A stretch of 64,000 bases of DNA from Flavobacterium sp. SUN052 (GTDB lineage: Bacteria; Bacteroidota; Bacteroidia; Flavobacteriales; Flavobacteriaceae): positions 1 through 64,000 of the forward strand of contig NZ_JAPQNS010000022.1 of NCBI RefSeq assembly GCF_028867935.1. Direction: 5' to 3'. Below the pieces are notes generated by a model. The model was not told the origin of the DNA. It saw only the letters and a list, made by a program, of their open reading frames with translations, and did no database searches. Both the position numbers and the translations under genes were made by a program. Shown in pieces: positions 37,289-46,320 of the stretch. Position 1 is the first letter of the stretch; each line of letters begins with the position of its first letter.

Positions 37289-38536
37289 ATGTCGAATAGA
37301 AGTAATCTAATGCCGACAGCCCTGCAACGACCCAGTGAGGTGAAGCAGACTACTGCTCCGGCAGTCTCTTTTGAAGACACTTCGATTGCCTTCTCCTGTC
37401 AGTCCGATTTCAAATTACGAAAAACGTACTGGCTTTTTGCGCTGATGAATAAAGGATGGCTGGTAAATTTAGGGACATTTTTCATAAAAATTGCCCTAAA
37501 ACTTAAGCTTCCGATTAAAAACCTCATCAAGAGCACAATTTTCGAACAATTCTGCGGGGGCGAAAGCATCCGCGATTGTGAGAAAACGATAGGCAAACTA
37601 CACAACGGTCACATCGGCACAATTCTCGATTATTCTATTGAGGGTGAGGACAGTGAACGGAGCTTCGAGGAAACTACCCTTGAAGTACTACGCACCATTG
37701 AGCGGGCCAGCGAATCAGCGGATATTCCATTCTCTGTATTTAAAGTAACCGGTGTTGCCAGCTCCGACCTGCTCGAAGCAGTACAGAAAGGCGATCAACT
37801 TTCCGATGAACAGAAAGTTGCCTATGAGCGTGTTCGCAACCGGGTAGATCGTTTGTGTGCCCGTGCTCACGAACGTAATGTAAGGTTGTTTGTCGACGCC
37901 GAAGAAAGCTGGTTGCAAGGCACAATCGATGCACTGGCGTATGAAATGATGGCTCGTTACAACCGTGAACGGCCGGTGATATTTAACACCTACCAGATGT
38001 ACCGCTGGGAGATGTACGAAAATTTTGTTCGTGCTACAGAAACGGCCCGTGAGCAAGGGTACTTGCTGGGAGCCAAGCTTGTGCGGGGTGCATATCTGGA
38101 AAAAGAACGGATTCGTTCTCATGAAGAAGAGTATCAGGACCCAATTCAGGCCACGAAAGAAGACACCGATCGGGATTTTAACCGTGCAATCGATTTTGCG
38201 CTGAATAATCGTGATACCGTTTCGATCTGTTTGGGAACGCACAACGAGTACAGCTGTCAGTATTGTTTCCAGCGGATGAAGCAATTGGGGCTTGCGCCCA
38301 ATGATGAGCATATCTGGTTCGCTCAGTTGCTTGGTATGAGCGACAATATATCTTATAACCTAGCAAATGCAGGCTACAATGTGGCCAAATATGTGCCTTA
38401 TGGACCTGTAGATGCCGTTATGCCGTATCTGTTCCGCCGGGCCGAAGAAAACAAATCCATTGCTGGCCAAAGCAGTCGCGAGTTTAAGTTGGTAGCCAAA
38501 GAAATTGATCGGCGCCGGGCAGCTAAGTGTGCATAA
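37289..38536 (+). CDS. putA: Proline dehydrogenase
   Basis: FAD enzyme oxidising proline to pyrroline-5-carboxylate. It is a single-domain ProDH (about 415 residues), not the large PutA fusion. The TIM-barrel core contains FNTYQMYRWEMYENF, GAKLVRGAYLEKERIRS and NVAKYVPYGPVDAVMPYLFRRAEEN, with the FAD and proline-binding Arg pair (RRAEEN) at the C-terminal end. ATG 37289 gives MSNRSNLMP; ATG 37310 is an alternative. TATATTTG at 37091-37098 fits a -7 element but would give a 5' leader of about 180 nt. Symbol is by homology to the PRODH domain. Confidence 0.9.
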   Translation: MSNRSNLMPTALQRPSEVKQTTAPAVSFEDTSIAFSCQSDFKLRKTYWLFALMNKGWLVNLGTFFIKIALKLKLPIKNLIKSTIFEQFCGGESIRDCEKTIGKLHNGHIGTILDYSIEGEDSERSFEETTLEVLRTIERASESADIPFSVFKVTGVASSDLLEAVQKGDQLSDEQKVAYERVRNRVDRLCARAHERNVRLFVDAEESWLQGTIDALAYEMMARYNRERPVIFNTYQMYRWEMYENFVRATETAREQGYLLGAKLVRGAYLEKERIRSHEEEYQDPIQATKEDTDRDFNRAIDFALNNRDTVSICLGTHNEYSCQYCFQRMKQLGLAPNDEHIWFAQLLGMSDNISYNLANAGYNVAKYVPYGPVDAVMPYLFRRAEENKSIAGQSSREFKLVAKEIDRRRAAKCA

Positions 38537-38543
38537 AAAAATA

Positions 38544-38606
38544 ATTGGCAGTTGGCAGTAGCGGTTGGCAGTGTAGCAACTGACACCTGTTATTGCCAAC
38601 TGCTAC
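38544..38606. repeat. Short repeats with inverted copy (AGTTGGCAGT family)
   Basis: Between the proline dehydrogenase and lspA genes, GTTGGCAGT occurs twice (about 38551 and 38563) and its complement TTGCCAACTGC follows at about 38593. The arrangement can fold as a hairpin and may serve as a terminator. Such low-copy intergenic repeats look dispersed rather than gene-specific. Confidence 0.5.
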
Positions 38607-38615
38607 TTCTTTACG

Positions 38616-39467
38616 ATGATCCAGAAAAACCCGCTTAAATATTTTCTTTTCGCCTTCTTGTTGATTGGGATCGACCAGGCATCTAAAATGGCCGTTCACC
38701 ACTACATGCAGCCGGGTTTTGCCGGGCAATTAAGCCTGATTGGGGATTGGTTTAAGCTACACTATGTGCTGAATCCGGGGATGGCGTTTGGCATGCAGTT
38801 GACCCACGATTACGGCAAGCTAATCCTAAGTTTGTTTCGGTTAGTGGCGATGGCGGGTATTGGCTGGTATCTGGTTCATTTGGCTCGGCAAGGAGCTCCC
38901 AACGGCTTACTTTGGGCAATGGCCATGATTCTGGCCGGAGCGGTTGGTAACGTAATCGATAGTACTTTCTACGGCGTTTTGTTGGGCAACGCACCCTATG
39001 GTTCGCCAACGCCCTGGTTTCATGGGCAGGTGATTGATATGATTTTCGTGGATGTCTGGGAGGGTTTCATTCCTGACTGGGTGCCGCTCTGGGGTGGTCA
39101 ATACTATTCAACGCCCATTTTTAACATTGCCGACTCCTGTATTTTTATCGGCGTTTGTTTGATCCTGTTTTTTCAGCGCCGTTTCTTTCGCGACCACAGT
39201 TTCGATCCTGATGCTCAACTTCCCGACGATGCTGTTACAGCAGGTTCAGCCACAGTTTATCCGGCTGCTGACGCGATCGAAGAAATTGCAGCTGAACACA
39301 ATCAAACCCCCGTTGCAGCTGTGGAGGGACAACCTGCACCAGATTTAGACGAACAGGACACCAGTGAAACCGATAAAGACCAACCTGTTTCCAGCGAAGA
39401 ACACATAACCAGTCAAGCAGAAGAGGAGCCACGCCCAACAACCCCGAGTGGAGCCTCACCTGTGTAG
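38616..39467 (+). CDS. lspA: Lipoprotein signal peptidase with acidic C-terminal tail
   Basis: Aspartic peptidase of the inner membrane that removes signal peptides from prolipoproteins. Four transmembrane helices are evident; the catalytic Asp pair lies in AVGNVIDSTFYG and IFNIADSCIF, and FKLHYVLNPGMAFGM is the conserved N-terminal loop. The last ~85 residues, after the fourth helix, are an acidic, Glu/Pro/Ala-rich tail that normal LspA lacks. This window encodes several lipoproteins that would depend on it. Many Bacteroidota LspA proteins show extra loops, but I did not recognise this tail. Confidence 0.92.
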   Translation: MIQKNPLKYFLFAFLLIGIDQASKMAVHHYMQPGFAGQLSLIGDWFKLHYVLNPGMAFGMQLTHDYGKLILSLFRLVAMAGIGWYLVHLARQGAPNGLLWAMAMILAGAVGNVIDSTFYGVLLGNAPYGSPTPWFHGQVIDMIFVDVWEGFIPDWVPLWGGQYYSTPIFNIADSCIFIGVCLILFFQRRFFRDHSFDPDAQLPDDAVTAGSATVYPAADAIEEIAAEHNQTPVAAVEGQPAPDLDEQDTSETDKDQPVSSEEHITSQAEEEPRPTTPSGASPV

Positions 39468-39489
39468 AGACTAAATCTTTCTGCTTTCA

Positions 39490-39560
39490 AACAAGCTCGA
39501 CAGGGTGTAAGCCTAAGCCGTTTGGCCTAAGGTCTACACCTCGCCGGGCTTGTTCTTTTT
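39490..39560 (+). terminator. Terminator after lspA
   Basis: AACAAGC (39490-39496) and GCTTGTT (39548-39554) enclose nested inverted segments (GGTGTA with TACACC). A TTCTTTTT run ends at 39560. Confidence 0.65.
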
Positions 39561-39620
39561 GAGACACAACAGTAGAAGACACTCGTCAAATCGATTCTGG
39601 TACTATCAGAACTGACTACT

Positions 39621-41384
39621 ATGAAGCCACTATTCTACCTTGCCGTCTTCCAGCTTGCTTGTTTAGGCAGTTTAGCCCAAACTCCGTCTTCACCTAGCCT
39701 CCCGCCTGTTTTCAGCAGTGAGCAGGTACGCAAATCTCAGTCCGATCCTACTGTTCGGCGGTATTTATCGCCGGTGAAAATTCTCTGGCAAACCAAAGCT
39801 ATCACTAACTCCGAACGACTTCTGAAGCCGGGTAATGGGCAAGCCGATCTGTCGGGAAAGGACCTGTGTTCTCTGAAAAGTACGGGCTCAATGAAGCCCG
39901 GTATCCTGCTCGATTTTGGCAAGGAACTACACGGTGGGTTGCAGTTGGTTACGGGTCAGTGGAAGGTAAGCAAGCCCATTACCGTGCGTATTCGATTTGG
40001 GGAATCGGCCAGCGAGGCAATGGCTGATATTGAACCAAAACAGAACGCCACCAACGATCACGCCATTCGTGACCTAACCATACAAGTGCCGTGGTTGGGC
40101 AAACTAGAACTTGGTAACACGGGCTTCCGTTTTGTCCGAATCGATTTGGTTGATCCCGACACTGAATTGCTGCTGAAGGAAGCGCGCGCCATTTTCACGT
40201 ATCGCGACATTCCGTATCTAGGCTCATTTCGGTGTAATGACGAACTCCTCAATAAAATCTGGGAAACGGGTGCCTATACGGTTCACCTGAATATGCAGGA
40301 CTACCTCTGGGATGGCATCAAGCGCGACCGACTGGTGTGGGTGGGTGATATGCACCCAGAGGTATCAACGATCAACGCTGTTTTCGGCTATAACGAAGTA
40401 GTTCCTAAAAGCCTTGACTTGGCGCGGGATATAACTCCATTACCCGGCTGGATGAACGGCATCAGTACGTATTCGATGTGGTGGATTCTTATTCAGCGCG
40501 ACTGGTATCAGCATCATGGCAACTTGGATTATCTGAAGCATCAAAAAACCTATCTGGTTTCGCTGCTGAACCTGCTTACCCAAAAAATTGACGCCCAAAA
40601 CAGCGAAACGCTGGACGGGACACGGTTTTTAGACTGGCCGTCCAGCGAAAACAAGCCGGGTATCCACGCCGGTTTACAGGCGATGATGGTGTTATCGCTC
40701 CAGGCCGGTACCGACCTCTGCCGCATCCTCGGAGACCCTGCAACCGCTACCCAGTGCGAGGCCGCCGTGGCCCGACTAAAAAAGAATGTACCTGCCCCCA
40801 ACGATTCTAAACAGGGTGCGGCATTGCTGGCCTTATCGGGGCTGGTTCCTGCGCAACAGGCGAATCAAGATGTATTGGCCGTGAATGGTGCCGGTAATTT
40901 TTCTACATTCTACGGCTACTATATGCTTCAGGCCAAGGCCAAAGCGGGTGATTACAAAGGCGCACTGGCCAATATCCGTGAGTTCTGGGGCGGCATGCTC
41001 AAATTAGGTGCGACTACCTTTTGGGAAGACTTTAATCTGGACTGGACAACCAACGCGGCCCGCATCGACGAGCTAGTTCCCGCAGGCAAAAAAGATATTC
41101 ATGGTGAGTACGGCGCTTATTGCTACGTTGGCTTCCGGCACAGCCTAGCTCATGGCTGGGCATCTGGCCCAACGCCCTGGTTAACCGAACACGTACTGGG
41201 AATAAGTGTAGTAGAACCGGGCTGCCGGACTATTCGGGTACAGCCACACCTTGAAGACCTGACCTTTGCTGAAGGTACGTTTCCCACCCCCTTTGGACTG
41301 GTTAATGTGAAGCACACCAAGTTGGCCAATGGTACTGTTCAGTCAGACATTACAGGGCCGAAAGAAGTCCGAATTATCCGGTAG
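39621..41384 (+). CDS. Alpha-L-rhamnosidase-like glycoside hydrolase (GH78-type)
   Basis: A secreted (signal peptide FYLAVFQLACLGSLAQ), 587-residue protein with an N-terminal beta-sandwich (GILLDFGKELHGGLQLVTG) followed by an (alpha/alpha)6 catalytic domain. The segment WDGIKRDRLVWVGDMHPE is the GH78 active-site region with the acidic Asp/Glu cluster; GATTFWEDFNLDW supplies another acidic pair. GH78 enzymes remove alpha-L-rhamnose from plant glycosides and polysaccharides. Substrate is unproven, but the finding fits the hexuronate operon and the GH43 enzyme in this window. Confidence 0.82.
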   Translation: MKPLFYLAVFQLACLGSLAQTPSSPSLPPVFSSEQVRKSQSDPTVRRYLSPVKILWQTKAITNSERLLKPGNGQADLSGKDLCSLKSTGSMKPGILLDFGKELHGGLQLVTGQWKVSKPITVRIRFGESASEAMADIEPKQNATNDHAIRDLTIQVPWLGKLELGNTGFRFVRIDLVDPDTELLLKEARAIFTYRDIPYLGSFRCNDELLNKIWETGAYTVHLNMQDYLWDGIKRDRLVWVGDMHPEVSTINAVFGYNEVVPKSLDLARDITPLPGWMNGISTYSMWWILIQRDWYQHHGNLDYLKHQKTYLVSLLNLLTQKIDAQNSETLDGTRFLDWPSSENKPGIHAGLQAMMVLSLQAGTDLCRILGDPATATQCEAAVARLKKNVPAPNDSKQGAALLALSGLVPAQQANQDVLAVNGAGNFSTFYGYYMLQAKAKAGDYKGALANIREFWGGMLKLGATTFWEDFNLDWTTNAARIDELVPAGKKDIHGEYGAYCYVGFRHSLAHGWASGPTPWLTEHVLGISVVEPGCRTIRVQPHLEDLTFAEGTFPTPFGLVNVKHTKLANGTVQSDITGPKEVRIIR

Positions 41385-41471
41385 TAGTCGCTTCTGCGCT
41401 AAACCTCTCCAAAAAATCAATTTTCTAAACAGTATGCTCGCTTTTTGGTAAATAGAAGCGTGCAGTAATTA

Positions 41472-41915
41472 ATGGTTACGATCATGTTAGAGAAATTAGA
41501 AGAAGTACGGGAAAATATATTTCGGTATCTGGAGGCCAGAATCGAATTGTTCACACTAGAAACGCGTGGGAAAGTGGAGGAAGGTGTGGTTCGTGCCGTT
41601 CATGGAGTCATACTTGGCTTTTTGGCCACCATCACCCTAATCTTTTTATTAAGTCTGCTGGCAGCTTTCTTGAACGAAGTACTCGATAGCCGGTATCTTG
41701 GTTTTCTGATTGTAGCTGCTTTCTTCCTCGTTTTGACCATCGTTTGGGTCGTTGCTAAGGAATCGATTTTGGGCATGATCCGCGAAATGGCCTATAAAAG
41801 CATCAAGGCATCACAGGAAAAAAAGGCCGAAGAGAAGTCGGAAGCGGTGCAAGATTTAATGAACCAGACACGAGATACGCTTAATCAATCGGGCCCATAT
41901 ATCGCTCGTGAATAA
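41472..41915 (+). CDS. Phage-holin-like DUF1469 membrane protein
   Basis: A 147-residue protein with an amphipathic N-terminal helix (LEEVRENIFRYLEARIELF) and two transmembrane helices (VILGFLATITLIFLLSLLAAFL and YLGFLIVAAFFLVLTIVWVV). It ends in a charged Lys/Glu tail. This is the layout of the phage holin 3/6 superfamily (DUF1469) found in many non-phage chromosomes, where no lytic function is established. ATG 41472 and ATG 41484 are both possible starts. Cotranscribed with the next gene. Confidence 0.78.
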   Translation: MVTIMLEKLEEVRENIFRYLEARIELFTLETRGKVEEGVVRAVHGVILGFLATITLIFLLSLLAAFLNEVLDSRYLGFLIVAAFFLVLTIVWVVAKESILGMIREMAYKSIKASQEKKAEEKSEAVQDLMNQTRDTLNQSGPYIARE

Positions 41916-42013
41916 CTAAATACGGAGTATAGTAAGACTGTGTTGGCGAACCGCCAAAGCGGTTTATCGCGGCTCCGAACTGATTTTTTACTAATTTAGA
42001 CCTGACAAAACCA

Positions 42014-42562
42014 ATGGAAGATCCAAAAGTGCTGTTTGCTGACACAACTGCCCGCCGAGCCGAGCTGCTGAAAGCAACAGAGCGATTTAAGTCATCGATT
42101 CAGAATAGCGTTGAGTCCATAAAAGATGATGCTGCCGAAACGGGCAAAACAGTCGCTTTCGTAGCGGCAGTTGCGCTTGGTGTGTTCATCGTTGCCAATG
42201 CCATTTTACCAAAGTCAGACGAATACCGCTACGCTGAGAAATACGGCGAGCGCGATGACAATGACGAGTACGCATCATACGAGGATTACGACGACGAAGA
42301 CTATGAGGCAGCAAAACCTGCGCATGCCAAGTCGAAGCAGCAGTTGGTTAAAGAAAATAAAGAAACGACCAGAAAGTCGGCAATTGGCGGATTGGTTGGG
42401 GGTTTAGTAACGTCGGTACTGACGAATATTGCCCGCGAACAACTGTCGAACGTATTAGCCCGCATCCGTAGCAATAATGCAATCAACCAAGGAGCAGAGC
42501 CTTACACAACGGAGCAGTATCATCAGCAAGCACCCACGCAGCCTGTTAACTACTCTTCGTAA
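42014..42562 (+). CDS. Small membrane protein with acidic and Lys-rich tails
   Basis: Not recognised as a family. It has 182 residues with one transmembrane helix (TVAFVAAVALGVFIVANAIL) near 45-65. The middle is strongly acidic (EDYDDEDYEAAK and similar), then comes a Lys-rich stretch and a second, glycine-containing hydrophobic stretch (SAIGGLVGGLVTSVLTNIA). It lies 98 bp after the DUF1469 gene and on the same strand. In many Bacteroidota a small membrane protein follows the DUF1469 gene, so a joint cell-envelope stress role is possible. Confidence 0.7.
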   Translation: MEDPKVLFADTTARRAELLKATERFKSSIQNSVESIKDDAAETGKTVAFVAAVALGVFIVANAILPKSDEYRYAEKYGERDDNDEYASYEDYDDEDYEAAKPAHAKSKQQLVKENKETTRKSAIGGLVGGLVTSVLTNIAREQLSNVLARIRSNNAINQGAEPYTTEQYHQQAPTQPVNYSS

Positions 42563-43277
42563 GTACAAACATACTGGCCAGAAAGGCATTGCTGTCTTGC
42601 TCGACCCCGATAAGGTCGAGCAAGACGCATTTTCGGCCCTACTGATTCAAGCAAACCATTTCCCCGTTGATTTTTTCTTTGTCGGAGGTAGTTTAGTTAC
42701 TGAGTATACACATCGTGAACTGATTGCAGCTGTACGCGGAAACACAGATACCCCCGTTATTCTGTTTCCCGGCAACAGTCTTCATATCGAACCATCGGCC
42801 GATGGCATTCTGTTGCTCTCGCTTATTTCGGGCCGCAATCCAGAGTTTTTGATCGGTCAGCACATTATTGCCGCTCCTCTTCTCCGAAAAAGCGGTCTGG
42901 AGATCCTACCAACGGGCTATATGGTTGTGGACAGTGGTACTCAAACCACCGTTTCGTACATCAGCGGCACCATGCCCCTACCCCACGACAAGCCTAGCGT
43001 TGCCGCCTGCACCGCGATGGCAGGAGAGATGCTTGGTCTCCAGATTATTTATATGGATGCCGGTAGTGGAGCCCGTTGGCCCGTTTCGGCCGCAATGATC
43101 CGTGCCGTTCGCGAAGCCGTTGACCTACCCATTGTAGTCGGTGGAGGCATTAACACCCCCGAACGTGCTGCCGCTGCCCTCGAAGCGGGTGCTGACCTGA
43201 TTGTAGTTGGAAACAGTTTAGAAGCTAATCCCGCCCTGTTACCCGAGTTGGTAGCTGTGGTTGAAGCATATCGGTGA
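42477..43277 (+). CDS. Geranylgeranylglyceryl/heptaprenylglyceryl phosphate synthase
   Basis: Prenyltransferase that attaches a polyprenyl chain to sn-glycerol 1-phosphate through an ether bond, the first step of archaeal-type ether lipids. The TIM-barrel marks are GIAVLLDPDKVEQD (Asp for phosphate and metal), FFFVGGSLVTE, VILFPGNSLHIEP, PTGYMVVDSGTQTTV and IVVGGGINTPERA (phosphate-binding). The 266-residue ATG start at 42477 overlaps the preceding gene by 86 bp. About 20 residues of the N terminus are probably not needed, and a non-ATG start near 42543 is possible. The chain length specificity cannot be read. Confidence 0.88.
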   Translation: MQSTKEQSLTQRSSIISKHPRSLLTTLRKYKHTGQKGIAVLLDPDKVEQDAFSALLIQANHFPVDFFFVGGSLVTEYTHRELIAAVRGNTDTPVILFPGNSLHIEPSADGILLLSLISGRNPEFLIGQHIIAAPLLRKSGLEILPTGYMVVDSGTQTTVSYISGTMPLPHDKPSVAACTAMAGEMLGLQIIYMDAGSGARWPVSAAMIRAVREAVDLPIVVGGGINTPERAAAALEAGADLIVVGNSLEANPALLPELVAVVEAYR

Positions 43278-43327
43278 AACTGCCTACCTTCGTGTCAACG
43301 AGATTCACTCACTCATCTTCTAATACG

Positions 43328-44848
43328 ATGAAATCGCTTTTATATACATTCCTAGCGGGTGTACTAGTTACTAACGTTGCTTTTGCGCAACCCAGAAAAT
43401 CGGCGGCTAAATCCACTGCTGGCACTGCCTTGCCAGAGCAACGAATTACTCTATCGGAGACCGAAGCTCACATGCGGTTCCTAGCTTCCGACGAATTACA
43501 GGGCCGCCGGACGGGGTCTATGGGAAATATGATTGCCGCCCGCTACATTGCCGAGCAATACCGAATGCTGGGTTTAAAACCTGTTCAGGGGCAAACTGAT
43601 TTTTACCAAAACATAGCCTTAGAACGTGTTACAGCCGCGAGCTCGGGGGTGTTGATCACGGGTAAAGATTCGTTGAAACTCGGTAAAGATCTGGTCGTAA
43701 TGGCGGGCGGCCCGTTCGATAAAACGGCAGAGGTTGTCTACGCTGGTTATGGCTTAACCGAAAGTGAAGACGGCTACAACGGACACGATGTAAAAGGCAG
43801 GATTGTAGTCGTGCAGGGCGGGTCACCTGAAGCAAAGGGAGCACAAGAAATTTTCCGGGCCTCAAACCAGAAGCGCAAACTGGCTTCCGACAAAGGCGCC
43901 ATCGCCTTGATTGAACTCTACAGCGAATCGATTCCCTGGGGTATGGTGGGGCAATATTTCAACCGGGAGCAGATTTCTCTACCCGTTGCCGGGGCTGGTA
44001 CCAGCACACTAGCTCATGCCTGGATCAATAATAAGGACAATCAGTTTAAGCGCTTAAAAGAAGCGGGGCAAACCATCACGCTGCGCACATCGGGCAGACC
44101 AAAAGTGGCCGCCCCATCGATGAACGTTGCCGGGGTGATCGAAGGAACGGACCCAAAACTCAAAGACGAATACGTTATTCTCTCTGCCCACTTCGACCAC
44201 GTAGGTGTAGGCAAACAGGGCGGTCCCAACTATCCGGCTACGGATAGTATTTTCAATGGGGCGCGTGATAACGCGTTTGGAACCGTAGGCTTGCTTACAG
44301 CGGCAAAAGCCCTGAGCCAGCAACGACCAAAACGCTCGGTACTGGTATTGGCCCTGACGGGCGAAGAAGTAGGACTATTAGGTAGCCGCTATTACGCCGA
44401 AAACCCACTTATTCCCCTTAAGCAAACCATTTTCGATCTAAACATCGATGGTGCAGGCTACAACGATACCACCATTGTATCGGTAATTGGTCTGGAGCGC
44501 ACCGGGGCCAAAGCCGAAATCGAAGCGGGCGCAAAAGCATTTGGCTTGAGCGTTTTTGCTGAACCAGCCCCCGAGCAAGGCCTGTTCGACCGCTCCGACA
44601 ATGTGAGTTTTGCGGCCAAAGGAGTGCCAGCGCCTACGTTTTCAGCAGGTTTCAAAGCCTTCGACGAAGCTATCGGTAAATACTATCACCAAGCCATTGA
44701 TAACCCGGAATCAATCGATTTTAGTTATCTGACTAAGTTCTGCCAGGCGTTTGCCCACACCGCTCGTCTGATTGCCGACAGACCAACCCGCCCCATGTGG
44801 AGCGCGGGCGACAAGTACGAAGCAGCAGCAAAAGAACTTTATAAATAG
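43328..44848 (+). CDS. Secreted M28-family zinc aminopeptidase
   Basis: The 506-residue protein has a signal peptide (LLYTFLAGVLVTNVAFAQ). A PA-like inserted domain (about residues 110-260) is followed by the M28 catalytic domain. Zinc ligands and catalytic Glu are visible: SAHFDHVGVG (His and Asp), GARDNAFGTVGLL (bridging Asp), ALTGEEVGLLGSRYY (the Glu pair), LNIDGAGYN (Asp), and KYYHQAID (His). Such enzymes trim peptides outside the cell. I used ATG 43328, where the signal peptide begins, rather than the longer frame from 43274, which overlaps the end of the GGGP synthase gene. Confidence 0.9.
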   Translation: MKSLLYTFLAGVLVTNVAFAQPRKSAAKSTAGTALPEQRITLSETEAHMRFLASDELQGRRTGSMGNMIAARYIAEQYRMLGLKPVQGQTDFYQNIALERVTAASSGVLITGKDSLKLGKDLVVMAGGPFDKTAEVVYAGYGLTESEDGYNGHDVKGRIVVVQGGSPEAKGAQEIFRASNQKRKLASDKGAIALIELYSESIPWGMVGQYFNREQISLPVAGAGTSTLAHAWINNKDNQFKRLKEAGQTITLRTSGRPKVAAPSMNVAGVIEGTDPKLKDEYVILSAHFDHVGVGKQGGPNYPATDSIFNGARDNAFGTVGLLTAAKALSQQRPKRSVLVLALTGEEVGLLGSRYYAENPLIPLKQTIFDLNIDGAGYNDTTIVSVIGLERTGAKAEIEAGAKAFGLSVFAEPAPEQGLFDRSDNVSFAAKGVPAPTFSAGFKAFDEAIGKYYHQAIDNPESIDFSYLTKFCQAFAHTARLIADRPTRPMWSAGDKYEAAAKELYK

Positions 44849-44867
44849 ACATTAATGCATAAATGAG

Positions 44868-44910
44868 AAAAGGGTGGCTAACGCATTGGTTTTGCGTTAG
44901 CCACCCTTTT
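44868..44910. terminator. Bidirectional terminator, M28 gene / der
   Basis: A perfect 18-bp stem: AAAAGGGTGGCTAACGCA (44868-44885) with TGCGTTAGCCACCCTTTT (44893-44910), 7-nt loop, between converging genes. Confidence 0.88.
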
Positions 44911-44927
44911 CCTATTTTGTCTTTCTT

Positions 44928-46235
44928 CTATTTCTGGCGGAAGAAAACCGTAATGGGTACCCCGTCGAATCCAAAGTGCTCACGTAATCTGTTCTCCAGA
45001 AAACGCTCGTATGGTTCGCGAATGTACTGCGGCAAGTTGCAGAAGAAAATGAACGTTGGCGACGGCGTAGGCACTTGAAGCATATACTTGATCTTGATAT
45101 GCTTGCCCTTCATGGCTGGTGGTGGATGCCGCTCGATTTCCGGTTGCATCACTTCGTTCAGCTTTGAAGTCGTGATTTTCTTGTGTTTATTCTCGTAGAC
45201 CTCGGTCGCTTTTTCCATCACCTGGAAAATACGCTGCTTCTCGTGAACAGAGGCAAAAATAATCGGTAGATAATCGATAGGAGCCATTCGTCGGTTGATC
45301 TCTTTTTTCCAGATATCAGCAGTCTTCTGATCTTTCTCGATGGCATCCCACTTATTCACCATCAGCACCACGCCTTTCTTGGCTTTCACGGCTTGCCCAA
45401 TAATGTTCATGTCCTGCGACTCAAGGCCACGGGTGGCATCGAGCATCACAATACAAACATCCGAGTCTTCCATTGCTTTCAACGTACGCACAATCGAATA
45501 GAACTCGATGTTGTCGTTAACTTTGGCTTTCCGGCGTAAACCAGCCGTGTCAGTCAGGATAAAGTCTTTACCGTAGGCCTTGTAGCGCGTATCGATAGAG
45601 TCACGCGTTGTACCGGCGATGTCTGTTACGATAGTTCGGTCTTTACCCAAAAGCACGTTCAGGAACGACGATTTTCCCACATTGGGCCGGCCGATAATGG
45701 CAATCCGGGGAATCCCCGCATTGGGATCTTCCATGTCATCCGTCTGGAAATGCTTGATCACATCGTCCAGCAAATCACCCGTACCACTACCTGTCTGCGA
45801 AGAAATGGGATAGGGTTCACCCAAACCAAGTGCGTAAAACTCAGCGGCAGCCTGATGGCGTTCGCCCGTTTCGGCTTTGTTGGCTACCACCATAACGGGC
45901 TTTTTGGACCGCCGGAGGATATTGGCAAAATCCTGATCCATCCCCGTTAAACCTACCATCGTGTCGACCATGAACAACACCACACTAGCTTCTTCAATGG
46001 CAATTTCGACCTGGTCACGAATGGCACCTTCAAATGTATCTTCGGAACCTACCACGTAGCCCCCCGTATCGATAACCGTAAACCGCTTATCGGTCCACTC
46101 GGCATAACCATAGTGCCGGTCGCGGGTAACCCCCGCCTGATTATCCATAATAGCCTGTCGCTGTTCGATCAGGCGGTTAAAAAACGTCGATTTGCCAACA
46201 TTGGGCCGACCGACTATTGCAACTATGTTTGACAT
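44928..46235 (-). CDS. der: Ribosome-associated GTPase Der (EngA)
   Basis: Double-GTPase-domain protein needed for 50S subunit maturation. Both G domains are complete: VAIVGRPNVGKSTFF at the N terminus and IAIIGRPNVGKSSFL near residue 180, each with DTGGY/DTAGL and NKxD (NKAE in the first domain, NKWD in the second). The KH-like C-terminal domain is present. ATG 46235 gives 435 residues, the usual size; the longer frame extends past the intergenic inverted repeat. The start of the Era gene lies upstream on the same strand, so era and der form an operon. Confidence 0.95.
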   Translation of the reverse strand: MSNIVAIVGRPNVGKSTFFNRLIEQRQAIMDNQAGVTRDRHYGYAEWTDKRFTVIDTGGYVVGSEDTFEGAIRDQVEIAIEEASVVLFMVDTMVGLTGMDQDFANILRRSKKPVMVVANKAETGERHQAAAEFYALGLGEPYPISSQTGSGTGDLLDDVIKHFQTDDMEDPNAGIPRIAIIGRPNVGKSSFLNVLLGKDRTIVTDIAGTTRDSIDTRYKAYGKDFILTDTAGLRRKAKVNDNIEFYSIVRTLKAMEDSDVCIVMLDATRGLESQDMNIIGQAVKAKKGVVLMVNKWDAIEKDQKTADIWKKEINRRMAPIDYLPIIFASVHEKQRIFQVMEKATEVYENKHKKITTSKLNEVMQPEIERHPPPAMKGKHIKIKYMLQVPTPSPTFIFFCNLPQYIREPYERFLENRLREHFGFDGVPITVFFRQK

Positions 46236-46278
46236 GAATTCAGTGATCAGTGAACAACCAACAACCATCAGTAAGCTC

Positions 46279-46308
46279 ATCAGCCAATACTGTTAACTGT
46301 TGGCTGAT
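46279..46308. repeat. Inverted repeat between era and der
   Basis: ATCAGCCAA (46279-46287) and TTGGCTGAT (46300-46308) form a 9-bp stem with A/T-rich loop; flanking ACAACCAACAACC and TTGTTGTTCGTTG segments extend it imperfectly. In an operon gap it may limit readthrough or stabilise RNA. Confidence 0.5.
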
Positions 46309-46320
46309 TGTTGTTCGTTG

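Noticed and set aside
37715..38311. 198-codon minus-strand frame in the proline dehydrogenase gene
   Set aside because: Antisense to conserved FAD-enzyme motifs on the plus strand.
41472..42562. Prophage remnant because of the holin-like protein
   Set aside because: No lysis, structural or integrase genes nearby; DUF1469 proteins are ordinary chromosomal membrane proteins.
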